From NCBI GenBank assembly GCA_035631615.1, contig DASQIK010000023.1, forward strand, positions 1-64,000: 64,000 bases of DNA, read 5' to 3'. Position numbers and translations under genes: made by a program. The DNA comes from UBA5189 sp035631615. GTDB taxonomy: Bacteria > Chloroflexota > Limnocylindria > Limnocylindrales > CSP1-4. The notes beneath the pieces were generated by a model that ran no database searches, was not told the origin of the DNA, and was given only the letters and a program-made list of their open reading frames with translations. Positions 1 to 9,021 of the stretch are shown piece after piece (position 1 is the stretch's first letter; the number at the start of each line of letters is the position of its first letter).

Positions 1-1
1 C

Positions 2-1996
2 AGCACGTCGAGGGTCCTGTGGTCGCCCTCGCCCGACTCCATCGCGCGCTCACGCATGGGCCACTACCTGACGTGGCTCGCTGCCGAGCGCGTGCGCGAG
101 TTCGACGGGTACGACGCCCTGTGGCGGTGGTCGGTCGACGATCCCGGGGCGTTCTGGCAGTCAGTCGCCGACTTCTTCGAGGTCGAGTGGCACGACCAGC
201 CGTCGATGGCGCTGGCAGACGCCCGGATGCCCGGCGCGCGCTGGTTCCCGGATGGCACCCTCAACTACGCCGAGCACGCGCTTCGCCTGCCGGGCCGCGA
301 GCCAGAGGACGTTGTCATCGTGGGGCGGTCGCAGACGCGTGGGCCTGTCGATCTCACGGCCGCGGAGCTCCGGGATGCAGTCGCTCGGTGCCGGGCCGGG
401 ATGGTACGGCTCGGGGTCCGGCCGGGCGATCGCGTCGCGGCGTACCTGCCGAACCTCCCCGAAGCGATCGTCGGGCTGCTCGCGACGGCGAGCCTGGGCG
501 CGACCTGGTCGTCGTGCGCCCCGGAGTTCGGCGTGCGCGCGGTGATCGACCGGTTCGGCCAGATCGAGCCGACGGTGCTCCTCGCCGTCGACGGCTACCG
601 GTACGGCGACCGCGACGTCGACCGGCGCGGCGAGCTCGCCGAGATCCGTGCCGCGCTGCCGTCCCTCGCCGCGACCGTCGTCCTCCCATACCTCGACCCG
701 GGGGCGGCGCGCTCGATCGATGGCTCGATCGCCTGGGACGAGCTCCTCGCGGGTGTCGAGCCCATCTCGTTCGAGCCCGTCCCGTTCGACCACCCCCTGT
801 ACATCCTCTATTCCTCGGGGACGACCGGGCTTCCCAAGCCGATCGTGCACGGCCATGGCGGGATCCTGCTCGAGCACCTGAAGGCGCTCGGCCTCCACAC
901 CGACCTCGGGCCGGCTGATCGATTCCTGTGGTTCACGACCACCGGCTGGATGATGTGGAACTACCTCGTGTCGGGGCTGGCGGTCGGGTCGACCGTCATC
1001 ACCGTCGACGGCAACCCGGCGCACCCGGAGCTCGGCGCGCTCTGGCGACTGGTGTCCGAGACAGGAACGACCTATTTCGGCACGAGCGCGCCGTACCTGA
1101 TGGCCTGCAGGAAGGCCGGGATCGCGCCTGCGCGCGAGAGCGATCTGGGCGCGCTGCGCGGGGTCGGCTCGACCGGCTCACCGCTCCCGGCTGCCGGCTT
1201 CGAATGGGTCCACGCCGCCGTCGCTCCATCCCTCCCGCTTGGCTCGCTGCTCGGCGGCACAGACGTGTGCACCGGCTTTCTCGGGCCGTCGCCGCTCGTG
1301 CCCGTGTGGTCGGGCGAGATCAGCTGCCGGATGCTCGGCGCGCGGATCGAGGCGTTCGACGAGGCCGGACGGTCGGTGGTCGGGCGCGAGGGCGAGCTCG
1401 TGATCACGGCGCCGCTGCCGTCGATGCCGGTCTCGCTCTGGAACGACCCGGACGGGTCGCGCCTCCGCGAGGCGTACTTCTCGACGTACCCGGGCGTCTG
1501 GCGGCACGGCGACTGGCTCACGATCACCGACCGCGGCTCGTGCATCGTCACGGGCCGCAGCGACGCGACCCTCAAGCGCGGCGGCGTGCGGATCGGAACG
1601 TCGGAGTTCTACGGCATCGTCGAGGCGCTGCCAGAGATCGCCGACAGTCTCGTCGTGCATCTCGAGGACGGCGGCGGCGGCCCGGGCGAGCTGCTGCTGT
1701 TCGTGGTGCCACGTCCCGGGATCGCCCTCGACGACGCCCTCCGGGGGCGAATCCGCGCGAGCCTCCGCGATGACCTCTCGCCCCGGCACGTTCCCGACGC
1801 GACGATCGCGGTCCGCGCGGTCCCGCGGACCCTGTCGGGCAAGAAGCTCGAGGTTCCTGTCAAGCGGATCCTGCTCGGCCTGCCCGCGGATGTCGCGGCG
1901 TCGAAGGACGCGCTTGCCGACCCAGGCTCCCTCGAGCCGTTCGCGGAGCTCGCGCGGGAGCGGGCACGGCGAGCCGCGGCGGGCACGGCATCGTGA
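2..1996 (+). CDS. Acetoacetyl-CoA synthetase (acetoacetate-CoA ligase), 5'-truncated by window edge
   Basis: This is an ANL-superfamily adenylate-forming enzyme that activates acetoacetate to acetoacetyl-CoA with ATP. The frame is open from base 2. The residues before the first ATG (base 56) read LWSPSPDSIARSR and fit the conserved acetoacetyl-CoA synthetase N-terminus, so the true start lies outside the window and the ATG at 56 is internal. Visible motifs are the N-terminal FDGYDALWRWSVDD, the phosphate-binding loop YSSGTTGLPKP near residue 265 (counted from base 56) and the C-terminal lysine region LSGKKLEVPVKR. It fits ketone-body or short-chain acyl use beside the acyl-CoA dehydrogenase. 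A lipoprotein gene overlaps its stop by GTGA. Family assignment is firm. Confidence 0.93.
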   Translation, partial: STSRVLWSPSPDSIARSRMGHYLTWLAAERVREFDGYDALWRWSVDDPGAFWQSVADFFEVEWHDQPSMALADARMPGARWFPDGTLNYAEHALRLPGREPEDVVIVGRSQTRGPVDLTAAELRDAVARCRAGMVRLGVRPGDRVAAYLPNLPEAIVGLLATASLGATWSSCAPEFGVRAVIDRFGQIEPTVLLAVDGYRYGDRDVDRRGELAEIRAALPSLAATVVLPYLDPGAARSIDGSIAWDELLAGVEPISFEPVPFDHPLYILYSSGTTGLPKPIVHGHGGILLEHLKALGLHTDLGPADRFLWFTTTGWMMWNYLVSGLAVGSTVITVDGNPAHPELGALWRLVSETGTTYFGTSAPYLMACRKAGIAPARESDLGALRGVGSTGSPLPAAGFEWVHAAVAPSLPLGSLLGGTDVCTGFLGPSPLVPVWSGEISCRMLGARIEAFDEAGRSVVGREGELVITAPLPSMPVSLWNDPDGSRLREAYFSTYPGVWRHGDWLTITDRGSCIVTGRSDATLKRGGVRIGTSEFYGIVEALPEIADSLVVHLEDGGGGPGELLLFVVPRPGIALDDALRGRIRASLRDDLSPRHVPDATIAVRAVPRTLSGKKLEVPVKRILLGLPADVAASKDALADPGSLEPFAELARERARRAAAGTAS

Positions 1997-2481
1997 GTCG
2001 CCTTGGCGGGGTCGCTCGGCGCCTGGTGCTCGGTGCGTCGATGGCGGCGGTGCTGGCAGGCTGCGGGAGCGTGCTCGGCTCGCCCCCCGTACCCGGCGCG
2101 GAGCCGTTCCCCGGCATCACCGGGCACCTGGGTCGGTATGGTGTCGATGTCCTGAGCTGGACCTCGGGCGACGCGGGCTGCGAGAACGCCACCCTCACCC
2201 CCACCGCCATCCGCTTCCAGGCCCAGGGCCTCGACCAGCCCACGCCGCTGACCCTCCGGATCTACATCTTCCGCGACCACGACGCGTGGGACCGCCGGCT
2301 CGCGGACGTCGACACGTGCGTGGCTTCCTGGGCGACCGATCCCGCGACGTTCCAGATCATCCAGACCTCGCCCTATGTCCTGGCGGGCCAGGGCCCCTGG
2401 CCTCCGGGCTTTGCCCAGGCGATCCGGCAGGGGCTGACCGAGGCGGCAGGCAACGGCAACGGGGCGCCGATCGACCAGTAG
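1993..2481 (+). CDS. Putative lipoprotein of unknown function
   Basis: A 162-residue protein with an N-terminal hydrophobic signal and the lipobox LAGC at about residues 21-24, so it is probably processed by signal peptidase II and anchored to the outer face of the membrane. The mature part has three further cysteines and no family I recognise. The GTG start overlaps the TGA of the acetoacetyl-CoA synthetase gene by 4 nt, which implies translational coupling. It converges on the acyl-CoA dehydrogenase gene with a single base between the two stops, so no separate terminator fits between them. Confidence 0.75.
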   Translation: MSRLGGVARRLVLGASMAAVLAGCGSVLGSPPVPGAEPFPGITGHLGRYGVDVLSWTSGDAGCENATLTPTAIRFQAQGLDQPTPLTLRIYIFRDHDAWDRRLADVDTCVASWATDPATFQIIQTSPYVLAGQGPWPPGFAQAIRQGLTEAAGNGNGAPIDQ

Positions 2482-2482
2482 C

Positions 2483-3658
2483 TCAGCCGATCCGCAGCCC
2501 CAGGATCTTGCGCGCGATCACGAGGCGCTGGACCTGGCTCGTGCCCTCGCCGATCTCGGTCAGCTTGGCGTCGCGCAGGTAGCGCTCGACCGGGTACTCG
2601 GTCACGTAGCCGTAGCCGCCATGGACCTGGATCGCCGCGTTGGTGACGCGCGAGCTGACCTCGGACGCGAACAGCTTCGCCTGGGCGGCGACGAGCGAGT
2701 AGTCGCGACCCTGGTCCTTGAGCCAGGCGGACTTCCAGACCAGCGCCCGCGCGGCCTCGATCTCGGTCGCCATGTCGGCGATCATGAACGCGACTCCCTG
2801 GAAGCTGCCGATCGGCTTGCCGAACTGCTCGCGCGTCTGCGCGTACGGGATCGATGCGTCGTACGCGCCCTGGGCGATCCCGACCGCGAGCGCGCCGATG
2901 CTGATTCGGCCGCCATCCAGGATCTTCAGGAACGTCCGGAACCCGTCGCCGCGCTCGCCCAGGATGTTCTCGTACGGGATCCGGCAGTGGTCGAACGCCA
3001 GCTCGCCGGTCGCCGACGCATGCAGCCCGAGCTTGTCCTCGATCCGGACGACACGGAAGCCGGACGTGTCCGCGGGAAAGATGAACGCCGAGATCTCGGC
3101 GCCGCCGCTGTCCTTCGTGCCGGTCTTGGCGGTGATGATGTAGGTCCCCGCCTGACCGGCGTTGGTGATGAAGCGCTTGCTGCCGTCGATCACCCACTCG
3201 CCGCCGGTGCCGTCCTCGCGCGCCCCCTCGAGGCGGGCGGTCGTCCGCGTCCCGCCGGCGTCGGAGCCGGCGCCGGGCTCGGTCAGGCCATATGCGCCGA
3301 TGACCTTGCCGCTCGCCATCGGGACCAGGTAGCGATCCTTCTGCTCCTTCGTGCCCGCGAGGTGGAGCGGCCCGCAGCCGAGCGAGGTGTGCGCGGCGAC
3401 GATGAGCCCGAGCGAGCCCCACACCCGCCCGATCTCCTCGACGGCGATCGCATAGGCGAGGGTGTCCATGCCGGCGCCGCCCTCGTCCTCGGGGATCGGG
3501 ATGCCGAGCCAGCCCATCTCGCCGAGCCGGCGGACGACCTCGACGGGAAACCGGTGGTGCTTCTCGTGCTCCTCGATGACCGGCGCGACTTCCTTGACCA
3601 TGAAGTCGCGGATCGTCGATCGGAGCAGCTGATGCTCCGCCGAGAGGTCGAGATCCAT
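2483..3658 (-). CDS. Acyl-CoA dehydrogenase
   Basis: A 391-residue flavoenzyme of the acyl-CoA dehydrogenase family, full length for the class. It carries out alpha,beta-dehydrogenation of an acyl-CoA and passes electrons to ETF. It has the family signatures AYGLTEPGAGSDAGG near residue 120, FITNAGQAGTY near 165, and the C-terminal QVHGGYGYVTEYPVERYLRDAK containing the second ACADs signature. The catalytic base should be the Glu of YVTEYPVER by analogy with short/branched-chain dehydrogenases. Nearness to the branched-chain oxoacid dehydrogenase genes suggests an isovaleryl- or isobutyryl-CoA-type substrate, but this is inference. A TACGCT hexamer 7 nt upstream of the ATG and no Shine-Dalgarno suggest a leaderless start. 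Confidence 0.92.
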   Translation of the reverse strand: MDLDLSAEHQLLRSTIRDFMVKEVAPVIEEHEKHHRFPVEVVRRLGEMGWLGIPIPEDEGGAGMDTLAYAIAVEEIGRVWGSLGLIVAAHTSLGCGPLHLAGTKEQKDRYLVPMASGKVIGAYGLTEPGAGSDAGGTRTTARLEGAREDGTGGEWVIDGSKRFITNAGQAGTYIITAKTGTKDSGGAEISAFIFPADTSGFRVVRIEDKLGLHASATGELAFDHCRIPYENILGERGDGFRTFLKILDGGRISIGALAVGIAQGAYDASIPYAQTREQFGKPIGSFQGVAFMIADMATEIEAARALVWKSAWLKDQGRDYSLVAAQAKLFASEVSSRVTNAAIQVHGGYGYVTEYPVERYLRDAKLTEIGEGTSQVQRLVIARKILGLRIG

Positions 3659-3665
3659 CCAGCCG

Positions 3666-3671
3666 AGCGTA
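3666..3671 (-). promoter_or_regulatory. Candidate -10 (TACGCT) of a leaderless acyl-CoA dehydrogenase transcript
   Basis: On the minus strand TACGCT ends 7 nt before the ATG at 3658. No Shine-Dalgarno is present. The same arrangement recurs at many first genes in this window. Confidence 0.5.
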
Positions 3672-3745
3672 CCATCGCCCTGATCCGAAAGCCGCTGCGA
3701 GGCCGACGCGGCCAGCGGGCAGGATCAGGCCCGCGGCAATCCTGC

Positions 3746-3751
3746 TAGCCT
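3746..3751 (+). promoter_or_regulatory. Candidate -10 (TAGCCT) of a leaderless regulator transcript
   Basis: TAGCCT lies exactly 6 nt before the ATG at 3758. With the minus-strand hexamer at 3666-3671 it forms a compact divergent promoter region of about 100 bp, where the regulator could control both directions. Confidence 0.45.
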
Positions 3752-3757
3752 CCGTCC

Positions 3758-4480
3758 ATGCCCGAGCCAGCACCTCTGGCCGCCCCCCGCCAGGCTCCGG
3801 ATGGACGCTCCCCGAATGGCCGAGCGGGCGACTCCACGATCTCCCCATCGGCGCTGCGGCGCGAGATCCTCGTCCACCTGCGCCAGCTCGGCCCGACCTC
3901 CCCGGACACGCTCGCGTCGTCGCTCGGCGCGAGTCGCACCGGTGTGCTCCAGCAGCTGCACGCGCTCGAGGACACGGGCCTGGTGACCCACGCCGCCGAG
4001 AAGCACGGCGTCGGCCGGCCGCGCCACCTGTACGACGTGACGCCCGATGCCCAGCAGCTCTTCCCGACGGACTACGGCGGGTTCGCATCGGGGCTGCTCA
4101 AGGCGATCGAGGCGGTCGGTGGCGACGATCTAGTCGAGCAGGTGTTCGCCGCCCGCCGGCGCCAGATCGGGGATCGGACGCGCCGCCGGATGGCCGAGCA
4201 GCTGCGCGATGGCGCCAGCCTCGAGGATCGAGTCCACGTGCTCGCGACCCTCCAGGACGAGGCGGGCTACCTCGCCGAGGCGATCATCGGCGAGGACGGG
4301 AGCATTCGACTCCGGGAGCACAACTGCGCGATCGACAAGATCGCCCGCCGCTCGCAGGCACCGTGCGACGCCGAGCTCGCGCTGTTCCGGGAGATCCTCG
4401 GGCCGGACGTCGAGCGCGAGTCGCACATTGCGTCCGGCGACCGCTGCTGTACGTACCGGGTCGGCTCGCCGGCCGACTGA
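3758..4480 (+). CDS. SufR/DeoR-like winged-helix transcriptional regulator with C-terminal cysteines
   Basis: A 240-residue regulator with an N-terminal winged helix (about residues 29-90; LASSLGASRTGVLQQLHALE is the recognition region). The C-terminal half carries spaced cysteines (HNC near 190, PCD near 203, RCC near 230) resembling the [Fe-S]-binding C-terminus of SufR-family repressors. The family usually senses iron-sulfur cluster status, although no suf genes are in view. It is divergent from the acyl-CoA dehydrogenase gene across about 100 bp, so autoregulation and control of that gene are plausible. The first 25 residues look disordered. The start is chosen because a TAGCCT hexamer sits 6 nt upstream. 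Confidence 0.8.
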   Translation: MPEPAPLAAPRQAPDGRSPNGRAGDSTISPSALRREILVHLRQLGPTSPDTLASSLGASRTGVLQQLHALEDTGLVTHAAEKHGVGRPRHLYDVTPDAQQLFPTDYGGFASGLLKAIEAVGGDDLVEQVFAARRRQIGDRTRRRMAEQLRDGASLEDRVHVLATLQDEAGYLAEAIIGEDGSIRLREHNCAIDKIARRSQAPCDAELALFREILGPDVERESHIASGDRCCTYRVGSPAD

Positions 4481-4510
4481 GCCGGCCGCGCCCGGCACTC
4501 AGGCCGCCGG

Positions 4511-5566
4511 TCAGGCCTCTTCGCGCTCCACGACCGTGCGGCGCTCCGGCCGGCGTTGCGTGAGTGGCACGTCGGAGACGTTCGGGACGAACGAGGCCGC
4601 CATCGCGGTCGCGGCGACCAGCTCCTGCTCCTCGACCGACAGGATGCCGAGCCGACCGAGGGTCGCGAGCTCGTCGCGGATGTAGGTCTTGAGCATCTCG
4701 GGGCCGTCGGTGCTGATCGTGTAGCGGACGCCGTTGCGCCGGAACTGGTCGAAGATCCACCGGAACTCGTCCCAGCCGGAGACGACGCGGGTGTTCAGGT
4801 TGGAGGTCGGGCATACCTCGAGGACGATGCCGCGCTCGTTGAGCATCGCCATCGCGCGGGGGTCGTACGCCGCCTTAACGCCGTGCCCGATGCGGTCCGG
4901 CTCCAGCAGCTCGATGACGCGCGCGACCTCCTCGACCGGCCCCGACTCGCCGGTGTGGACCGTGATCCCGAGGCCGAACTGCCGCGCGCGGCGCATCAGC
5001 TTCCGGTAGTCGGCGACGCGGAAGGTGGCCGATTCGGGGCCGGCGATGTCGACGCCGACGACGCCCCGATCGCGCCAGGCGATCGCCTTGTCGACCAGGA
5101 TCTCGTTCAGCTCGTACGGGAATGCGCGGTCCAGGCAGAAGATGAGGCCGGGCTTCACGGGGTACTCGAGGCTGGCCCGGTCCATCCCGCGCGTCGCCGC
5201 GGCGATGATGTGGTCGAGGTCCTGCTCGCCGCCTCGGTTGCGCTTCATCGGGTTGAAGCGCAGCTCCATGGTCGTGACGTTGTTCTTGCGGTACGCCCCG
5301 CCGACGACCTCGTACACGCTCCGCTCGACGGCGAGCGGCGAGCTCTGGATCAGCTCCGTCCAGTGGAACAGCTGGAGATAGCCCTCGAACGACTTGGAGC
5401 CCTTTGTAGGCACCGTGATCAGGTCGCGGAACTCCCAGTAGTCCTTCGTCGGGAGCTTGATGCCCTGGGCGTGGGCGATGCCCCACATGATCGCGGGAGT
5501 CACCGCGGCCCCGAGATGGCAGTGCAGCTCCGCTAGCGGAACCGAGCGGGAGAGCTGGCGCGGCAT
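4511..5566 (-). CDS. Adenosine deaminase-family amidohydrolase (divergent active site)
   Basis: A 351-residue TIM-barrel amidohydrolase of the adenosine/AMP deaminase family. It has the metal-binding ELHCHL (His15, His17), HTGE near residue 200, RIGHG near 223, CPTSN near 252 and the metal-ligand Asp in STDGP near 290. Two family signatures are altered: HLDGS is HLGAA, and the STDDP motif is STDGP, losing the second Asp that contacts the purine in mouse ADA. It may therefore act on a different nucleoside or aminofutalosine-like substrate; this is inference. The start follows the lipoyl synthase stop, with TAGCGT (overlapping that stop) 8 nt upstream of the ATG. Confidence 0.85.
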   Translation of the reverse strand: MPRQLSRSVPLAELHCHLGAAVTPAIMWGIAHAQGIKLPTKDYWEFRDLITVPTKGSKSFEGYLQLFHWTELIQSSPLAVERSVYEVVGGAYRKNNVTTMELRFNPMKRNRGGEQDLDHIIAAATRGMDRASLEYPVKPGLIFCLDRAFPYELNEILVDKAIAWRDRGVVGVDIAGPESATFRVADYRKLMRRARQFGLGITVHTGESGPVEEVARVIELLEPDRIGHGVKAAYDPRAMAMLNERGIVLEVCPTSNLNTRVVSGWDEFRWIFDQFRRNGVRYTISTDGPEMLKTYIRDELATLGRLGILSVEEQELVAATAMAASFVPNVSDVPLTQRRPERRTVVEREEA

Positions 5567-5577
5567 CGGGTCCGACG

Positions 5578-6636
5578 CTACCCGGCAAGCGGGATGACGC
5601 GGCCCTCGGCGTCCAGGGTCGCCTGGCGCCTGCGCAGCGCCTTCAGCTCTGCGCCCGGCACCTGGTCGCGGGCGTGGTAGCTGGAGCGCACGAGCGGCCC
5701 CGACTCGACGTGCTTGAAGCCGAGTTCGAGAGCAGCCGACTTCATCTCGGCGAACTCGTCGGGGTGGTAGTAGCGCTCGACCGGCAGGTGCTGCAGCGAC
5801 GGCCGCAGGTACTGCCCGATCGTGAGGATGTCCGTGTCCACCGCGCGGAGCGACTCGAACGCCTCGGTCAGCTCCTCGCGGGTCTCGCCGAGGCCCACCA
5901 TGAGCGAGCTCTTGGTGTGGACCGGATTGCCGTACCCGGTGGCATAGACCTTGGCCCGCTCGAGCACGCCCAGCGTCCGATCCCAGCGGGCGCGCTTGCG
6001 AACCGGCTTCTGGAGCCTGCGGACCGTCTCGAGGTTGTGGTTCAGGATGTCCGGCGCCGCGGCCATCACGTCGCGCAGCGGCGCCTCCTCGCCGTTGAAG
6101 TCCGGGATCAGCACCTCGACGCCCATGCCGGGGATGCGGGTGCGGAGCTCGCGGATGGTGTTGGCGAAGACATGGGCGCCGCCGTCGGGCAGGTCGTCGC
6201 GAGCCACCGACGTCACGACCACGTGCTCCAGGCCGAGCCCGCTGATCGCCTCGGCGACGCGGCGCGGCTCGTCCTCGTCGAACCAGGTCGGGCGGCCGGT
6301 CTTCACGTTGCAGAAGCCGCAGGCGCGGGTGCACGTGTCACCCAGGATCATGATCGTGGCGGTGCGCTGGTCCCAGCACTCCCCGATGTTCGGGCAGTGG
6401 GCCTCCTCGCACACCGTGTTGAGGTTCAGGCCGCGGAGCAGGCGCTTCAGGTCGTGGTAGTTGTCGCCCGATGGGAGCTTCGCCCGGATCCAGTCCGGGT
6501 GCCGGCGAAGCGCGGCGGAGCCATCCGCGGCGGTCCCGTATGCCCCGCCGCCCATGGCGATCGTGATCGGCTCGGCGGCGCCGTGGGCATGGCCGAAGTT
6601 GCCGGGCGGAGTGAACATCGGGAGCTCGCGGGCCAT
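5578..6636 (-). CDS. lipA: Lipoyl synthase
   Basis: A 352-residue radical-SAM enzyme that inserts two sulfurs into octanoyl groups on lipoyl domains. Both cluster motifs are visible: the auxiliary-cluster CEEAHCPNIGEC near residue 75 and the radical-SAM CTRACGFC near 100. The C-terminal RSSYHARD supplies the conserved arginine-serine end. It is slightly longer than usual owing to an N-terminal extension. It lies in the same-strand cluster as the lipoylated E2 subunit, which explains its position. A TACACT hexamer sits 6 nt upstream of the ATG, so it may have its own leaderless promoter in addition to readthrough from the globin gene. Confidence 0.96.
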   Translation of the reverse strand: MARELPMFTPPGNFGHAHGAAEPITIAMGGGAYGTAADGSAALRRHPDWIRAKLPSGDNYHDLKRLLRGLNLNTVCEEAHCPNIGECWDQRTATIMILGDTCTRACGFCNVKTGRPTWFDEDEPRRVAEAISGLGLEHVVVTSVARDDLPDGGAHVFANTIRELRTRIPGMGVEVLIPDFNGEEAPLRDVMAAAPDILNHNLETVRRLQKPVRKRARWDRTLGVLERAKVYATGYGNPVHTKSSLMVGLGETREELTEAFESLRAVDTDILTIGQYLRPSLQHLPVERYYHPDEFAEMKSAALELGFKHVESGPLVRSSYHARDQVPGAELKALRRRQATLDAEGRVIPLAG

Positions 6637-6642
6637 GCGCGG

Positions 6643-6648
6643 AGTGTA
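6643..6648 (-). promoter_or_regulatory. Candidate -10 (TACACT) of lipA
   Basis: TACACT on the minus strand stands 6 nt before the lipA ATG (6636), inside the 32-bp gap after the globin gene. It fits the leaderless pattern seen across the window. Confidence 0.45.
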
Positions 6649-6668
6649 CGGCGTGGTCGCTCGACGCC

Positions 6669-7145
6669 CTACAGCACCGAGCTGCCGTAACCCGATGTGG
6701 ACGTCGCACCCGCCCGCTGCATCGTCCCCGCGAGCGTCCGATAGCCCTCTGCCCAGGCATCGCGGATCTCGGGCGTGAAGGCCGAGCCGAGCGCCTGCTC
6801 CAGCGCCCAGAGGAGGGCCTTGCCGGCGCCGTCGTAGTCGGATGCGAGCACGCCGTAGCCATGATGGCGTTTGCCCGAGCTCTCGATGGCCGCGTTCATC
6901 TCCGAGTGCCCATCCAGGCTCCGGACGAAGACCGACACCATCTGCATGAACAGGTTGCCCTGGACGTGCATGTCCTTCGACTCGAACAGCCGGCGCGCCG
7001 CCGGCTCGATCGCGAACAGGCGCTGGTAGAAGAGCGCCGCGGTCGCGGCGGAATCAGGGGCCAGCTGCGCCCAGGTGCGTCGGATCAGCTTCTTCTGCTC
7101 GGGCGTCACGCGGCCGAGGATGGGCCCGGCTGCGGGAAACCGCAA
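6669..7145 (-). CDS. Single-domain globin (bacterial haemoglobin-like)
   Basis: A 158-residue (or 146-residue) haem globin without a reductase domain. It matches the globin part of flavohaemoglobins: LIRRTWAQLAP in helix A, FYQRLFAIEPAARRLFE, and the proximal-histidine region KRHHGYGV followed by the C-terminal helices. The likely role is O2 or NO binding or NO detoxification. The start is uncertain: TTG at 7145 or GTG at 7109 (VTPEQKKLIRRTW), and neither has a Shine-Dalgarno. The GTG gives the usual globin length. It lies 21 nt after the E2 stop, so it is probably co-transcribed with it. Confidence 0.85.
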   Translation of the reverse strand: MRFPAAGPILGRVTPEQKKLIRRTWAQLAPDSAATAALFYQRLFAIEPAARRLFESKDMHVQGNLFMQMVSVFVRSLDGHSEMNAAIESSGKRHHGYGVLASDYDGAGKALLWALEQALGSAFTPEIRDAWAEGYRTLAGTMQRAGATSTSGYGSSVL

Positions 7146-7166
7146 TCACGCATTGGACCCAGCGAC

Positions 7167-8774
7167 CTAGTAGATCGCGGTGTCCGGTCCGACCGCCTCG
7201 AGCCAGGCCTTGATGTCGCGCAGCAGCGCAGCGCCGCCCGCGCCGTCGTTCGCTCGATGGTCGACGCCGAGCACCATGTTCATGATCGACCGGATGCCGA
7301 TCACGTCGCCATCGGGCGTCTCGACGACGACCGGCCGCTTCGTGATCCGATCCATCGTGACGATGCCGACCTCGGGCACGTTGATGATCGGCATGACCAT
7401 GTTCGTGCCGAGCCAGCCCGTGTTGTCGACGGTGAACGTGCCGCCGCCGAAGTCATCGACGTGGAACTTGTTCGCCCGCGCCCGATCCGAGACCTCCGCG
7501 ATCGCCTTGTTGAGGCCGCTGATCGACAGGTTGTCGACGTCGCGGATGACCGGCACGATGAGGCCGCCCTCGACGGCGACGGCAATGCCGATGTTGATCC
7601 GGCGCTTGGCGAGGAGCCCGGCCTCCGTCCAGTGGGCGTTGAACGTCGGGTTCCGCTTGAGGGCCTCGGCGGCCGCCTTGACGACGAACGGGACGAAGCT
7701 CAGCGAGAGCCCCTCGCGGGCCTGGTAGTCACGCTTCTGCCTGTCGCGCAGCTTGACCAGGGTGGAAACGTCGACCTCCATCTGCACGTAGGCGTGCGGC
7801 ACCTGGAGGGCGCGCGTCATCTGGGCGGCGATGCCCTTGCGCATCTGGGTCATCGGGACGAGGACCTCGTCCGCGCCTTCCGGGAACGCGATGGTCGGGC
7901 TCGCCTGGGTGGCGGGTGCAGATGCTGCCGAGCGGGGCGCCGCGGCCGGCGCGGGAGCCGCGCCCGCGGCGGGCGCGGGAGCCGCGCCCGCGGCGGGCGG
8001 AGCGGAGCCGGCGGCGGCCGGCGCGGCTGCGGAAGGCGAGCCTGCGGTCCCTGCTGCCGGCGCCGCTGCCGCGTTCTGGCGCCCAACGGGCTGGCCCGTT
8101 CGCTGGCTCTCGACGTAGTCGGTGACGTCCTCGCGGGTGATGCGGCCGCCGCCGCCGGTGCCCGCGATCATCGCGGGGGTCAGGCCGTGCTCACGAAGGA
8201 GCCGCCGAACCGCGGGCGTCATCCGGGCATCGGCGCTCCCGGGCAGATCGATCGGGCCGCGCTCGTCCGAGCCGGCCGGCCCATGGGCAACCGGGGCTGC
8301 GGAGGCCATCGATGATGCGGCTGCCGCGTGGGTAGGCTCGGCGGGCACAGGTCGTGGAGACGCCGGCGATGGCGTCGGCGCCGCCGGCGTCGGCGCCGCT
8401 GGCGTCGGCGCAGCCGGAGCCGCTGCGGCCGGACCTGCAGCGGACGTCGCGGGCACGGCGGTTGATGCTGCGGGAGCCGCAGCAGAACCCGAGGCCGAGG
8501 GCGCCGCGCCAGAGCCGTTGGTCGGAGCGGTCGAAGCGCCAGCCTCCTCGATGACGGCAATCTCCGCGTTGTTCGGGACCGTCGCCCCTTCCTCGACCAG
8601 GATCTCCTTCAGGACGCCCTCGAACGGGGACGGAACCTCGGCGTTGACCTTGTCGGTGATGACCTCGAGCAGCGGCTCGTACTTGGCAACGTGGTCACCG
8701 GGCTTCTTGAGCCACTTGCCGATGGTGCCCTCGGCAACGCTCTCGCCGAGCTGGGGCATCGTCACCTTGGCCAC
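7167..8774 (-). CDS. bkdB: Branched-chain 2-oxoacid dehydrogenase E2 (dihydrolipoamide acyltransferase)
   Basis: The transacylase core of a 2-oxoacid dehydrogenase complex, accepting the acyl group from E1 onto lipoate and passing it to CoA. Order: a lipoyl domain with ITDKVNAEVPSP (lipoyl Lys about 42), a very long Ala/Pro linker with APTP repeats, a peripheral-subunit-binding domain (TPAVRRLLREHGLTPAMIAG near 190), a second Ala/Pro linker, and the catalytic domain ending with DHRANDG, which holds the active-site His and Asp. I chose GTG at 8774, which leaves the lipoyl domain at the N-terminus and has GGAGG upstream (11-nt spacer). The frame is also open to 8843. E1 and E3 genes lie just upstream on the same strand. 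Confidence 0.93.
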   Translation of the reverse strand: MAKVTMPQLGESVAEGTIGKWLKKPGDHVAKYEPLLEVITDKVNAEVPSPFEGVLKEILVEEGATVPNNAEIAVIEEAGASTAPTNGSGAAPSASGSAAAPAASTAVPATSAAGPAAAAPAAPTPAAPTPAAPTPSPASPRPVPAEPTHAAAASSMASAAPVAHGPAGSDERGPIDLPGSADARMTPAVRRLLREHGLTPAMIAGTGGGGRITREDVTDYVESQRTGQPVGRQNAAAAPAAGTAGSPSAAAPAAAGSAPPAAGAAPAPAAGAAPAPAAAPRSAASAPATQASPTIAFPEGADEVLVPMTQMRKGIAAQMTRALQVPHAYVQMEVDVSTLVKLRDRQKRDYQAREGLSLSFVPFVVKAAAEALKRNPTFNAHWTEAGLLAKRRINIGIAVAVEGGLIVPVIRDVDNLSISGLNKAIAEVSDRARANKFHVDDFGGGTFTVDNTGWLGTNMVMPIINVPEVGIVTMDRITKRPVVVETPDGDVIGIRSIMNMVLGVDHRANDGAGGAALLRDIKAWLEAVGPDTAIY

Positions 8775-9021
8775 TGGGTCAACATCCTCCGAACGGAACG
8801 CGGGGTCGGGAGCGCGAGGTGTTCGCGGCACAGTGTCGCGCATCCCGACCTCTGGTGCCGCAGCCGCCGCGCGCCACGCTCAGCGCGCACGCGGCGCAGA
8901 TCACGCTGCTGCTGCCGTCTTCCGGCAACGGCGCCATCTTCGGTCTCAAAGGCTCCTCGGCCCCGTGCCCGCCGCCGCGGCCGACAACCGCGAGATAAGC
9001 GCGCCGGGTCATGCTCCTGCA

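Noticed and set aside
56..58. ATG at 56 as the start of the acetoacetyl-CoA synthetase
   Set aside because: Conserved N-terminal residues are encoded upstream in the same open frame back to base 2, so the start is outside the window.
7900..8500. GC-rich short repeats in the E2 gene
   Set aside because: They encode the Ala/Pro interdomain linkers usual for E2 subunits.
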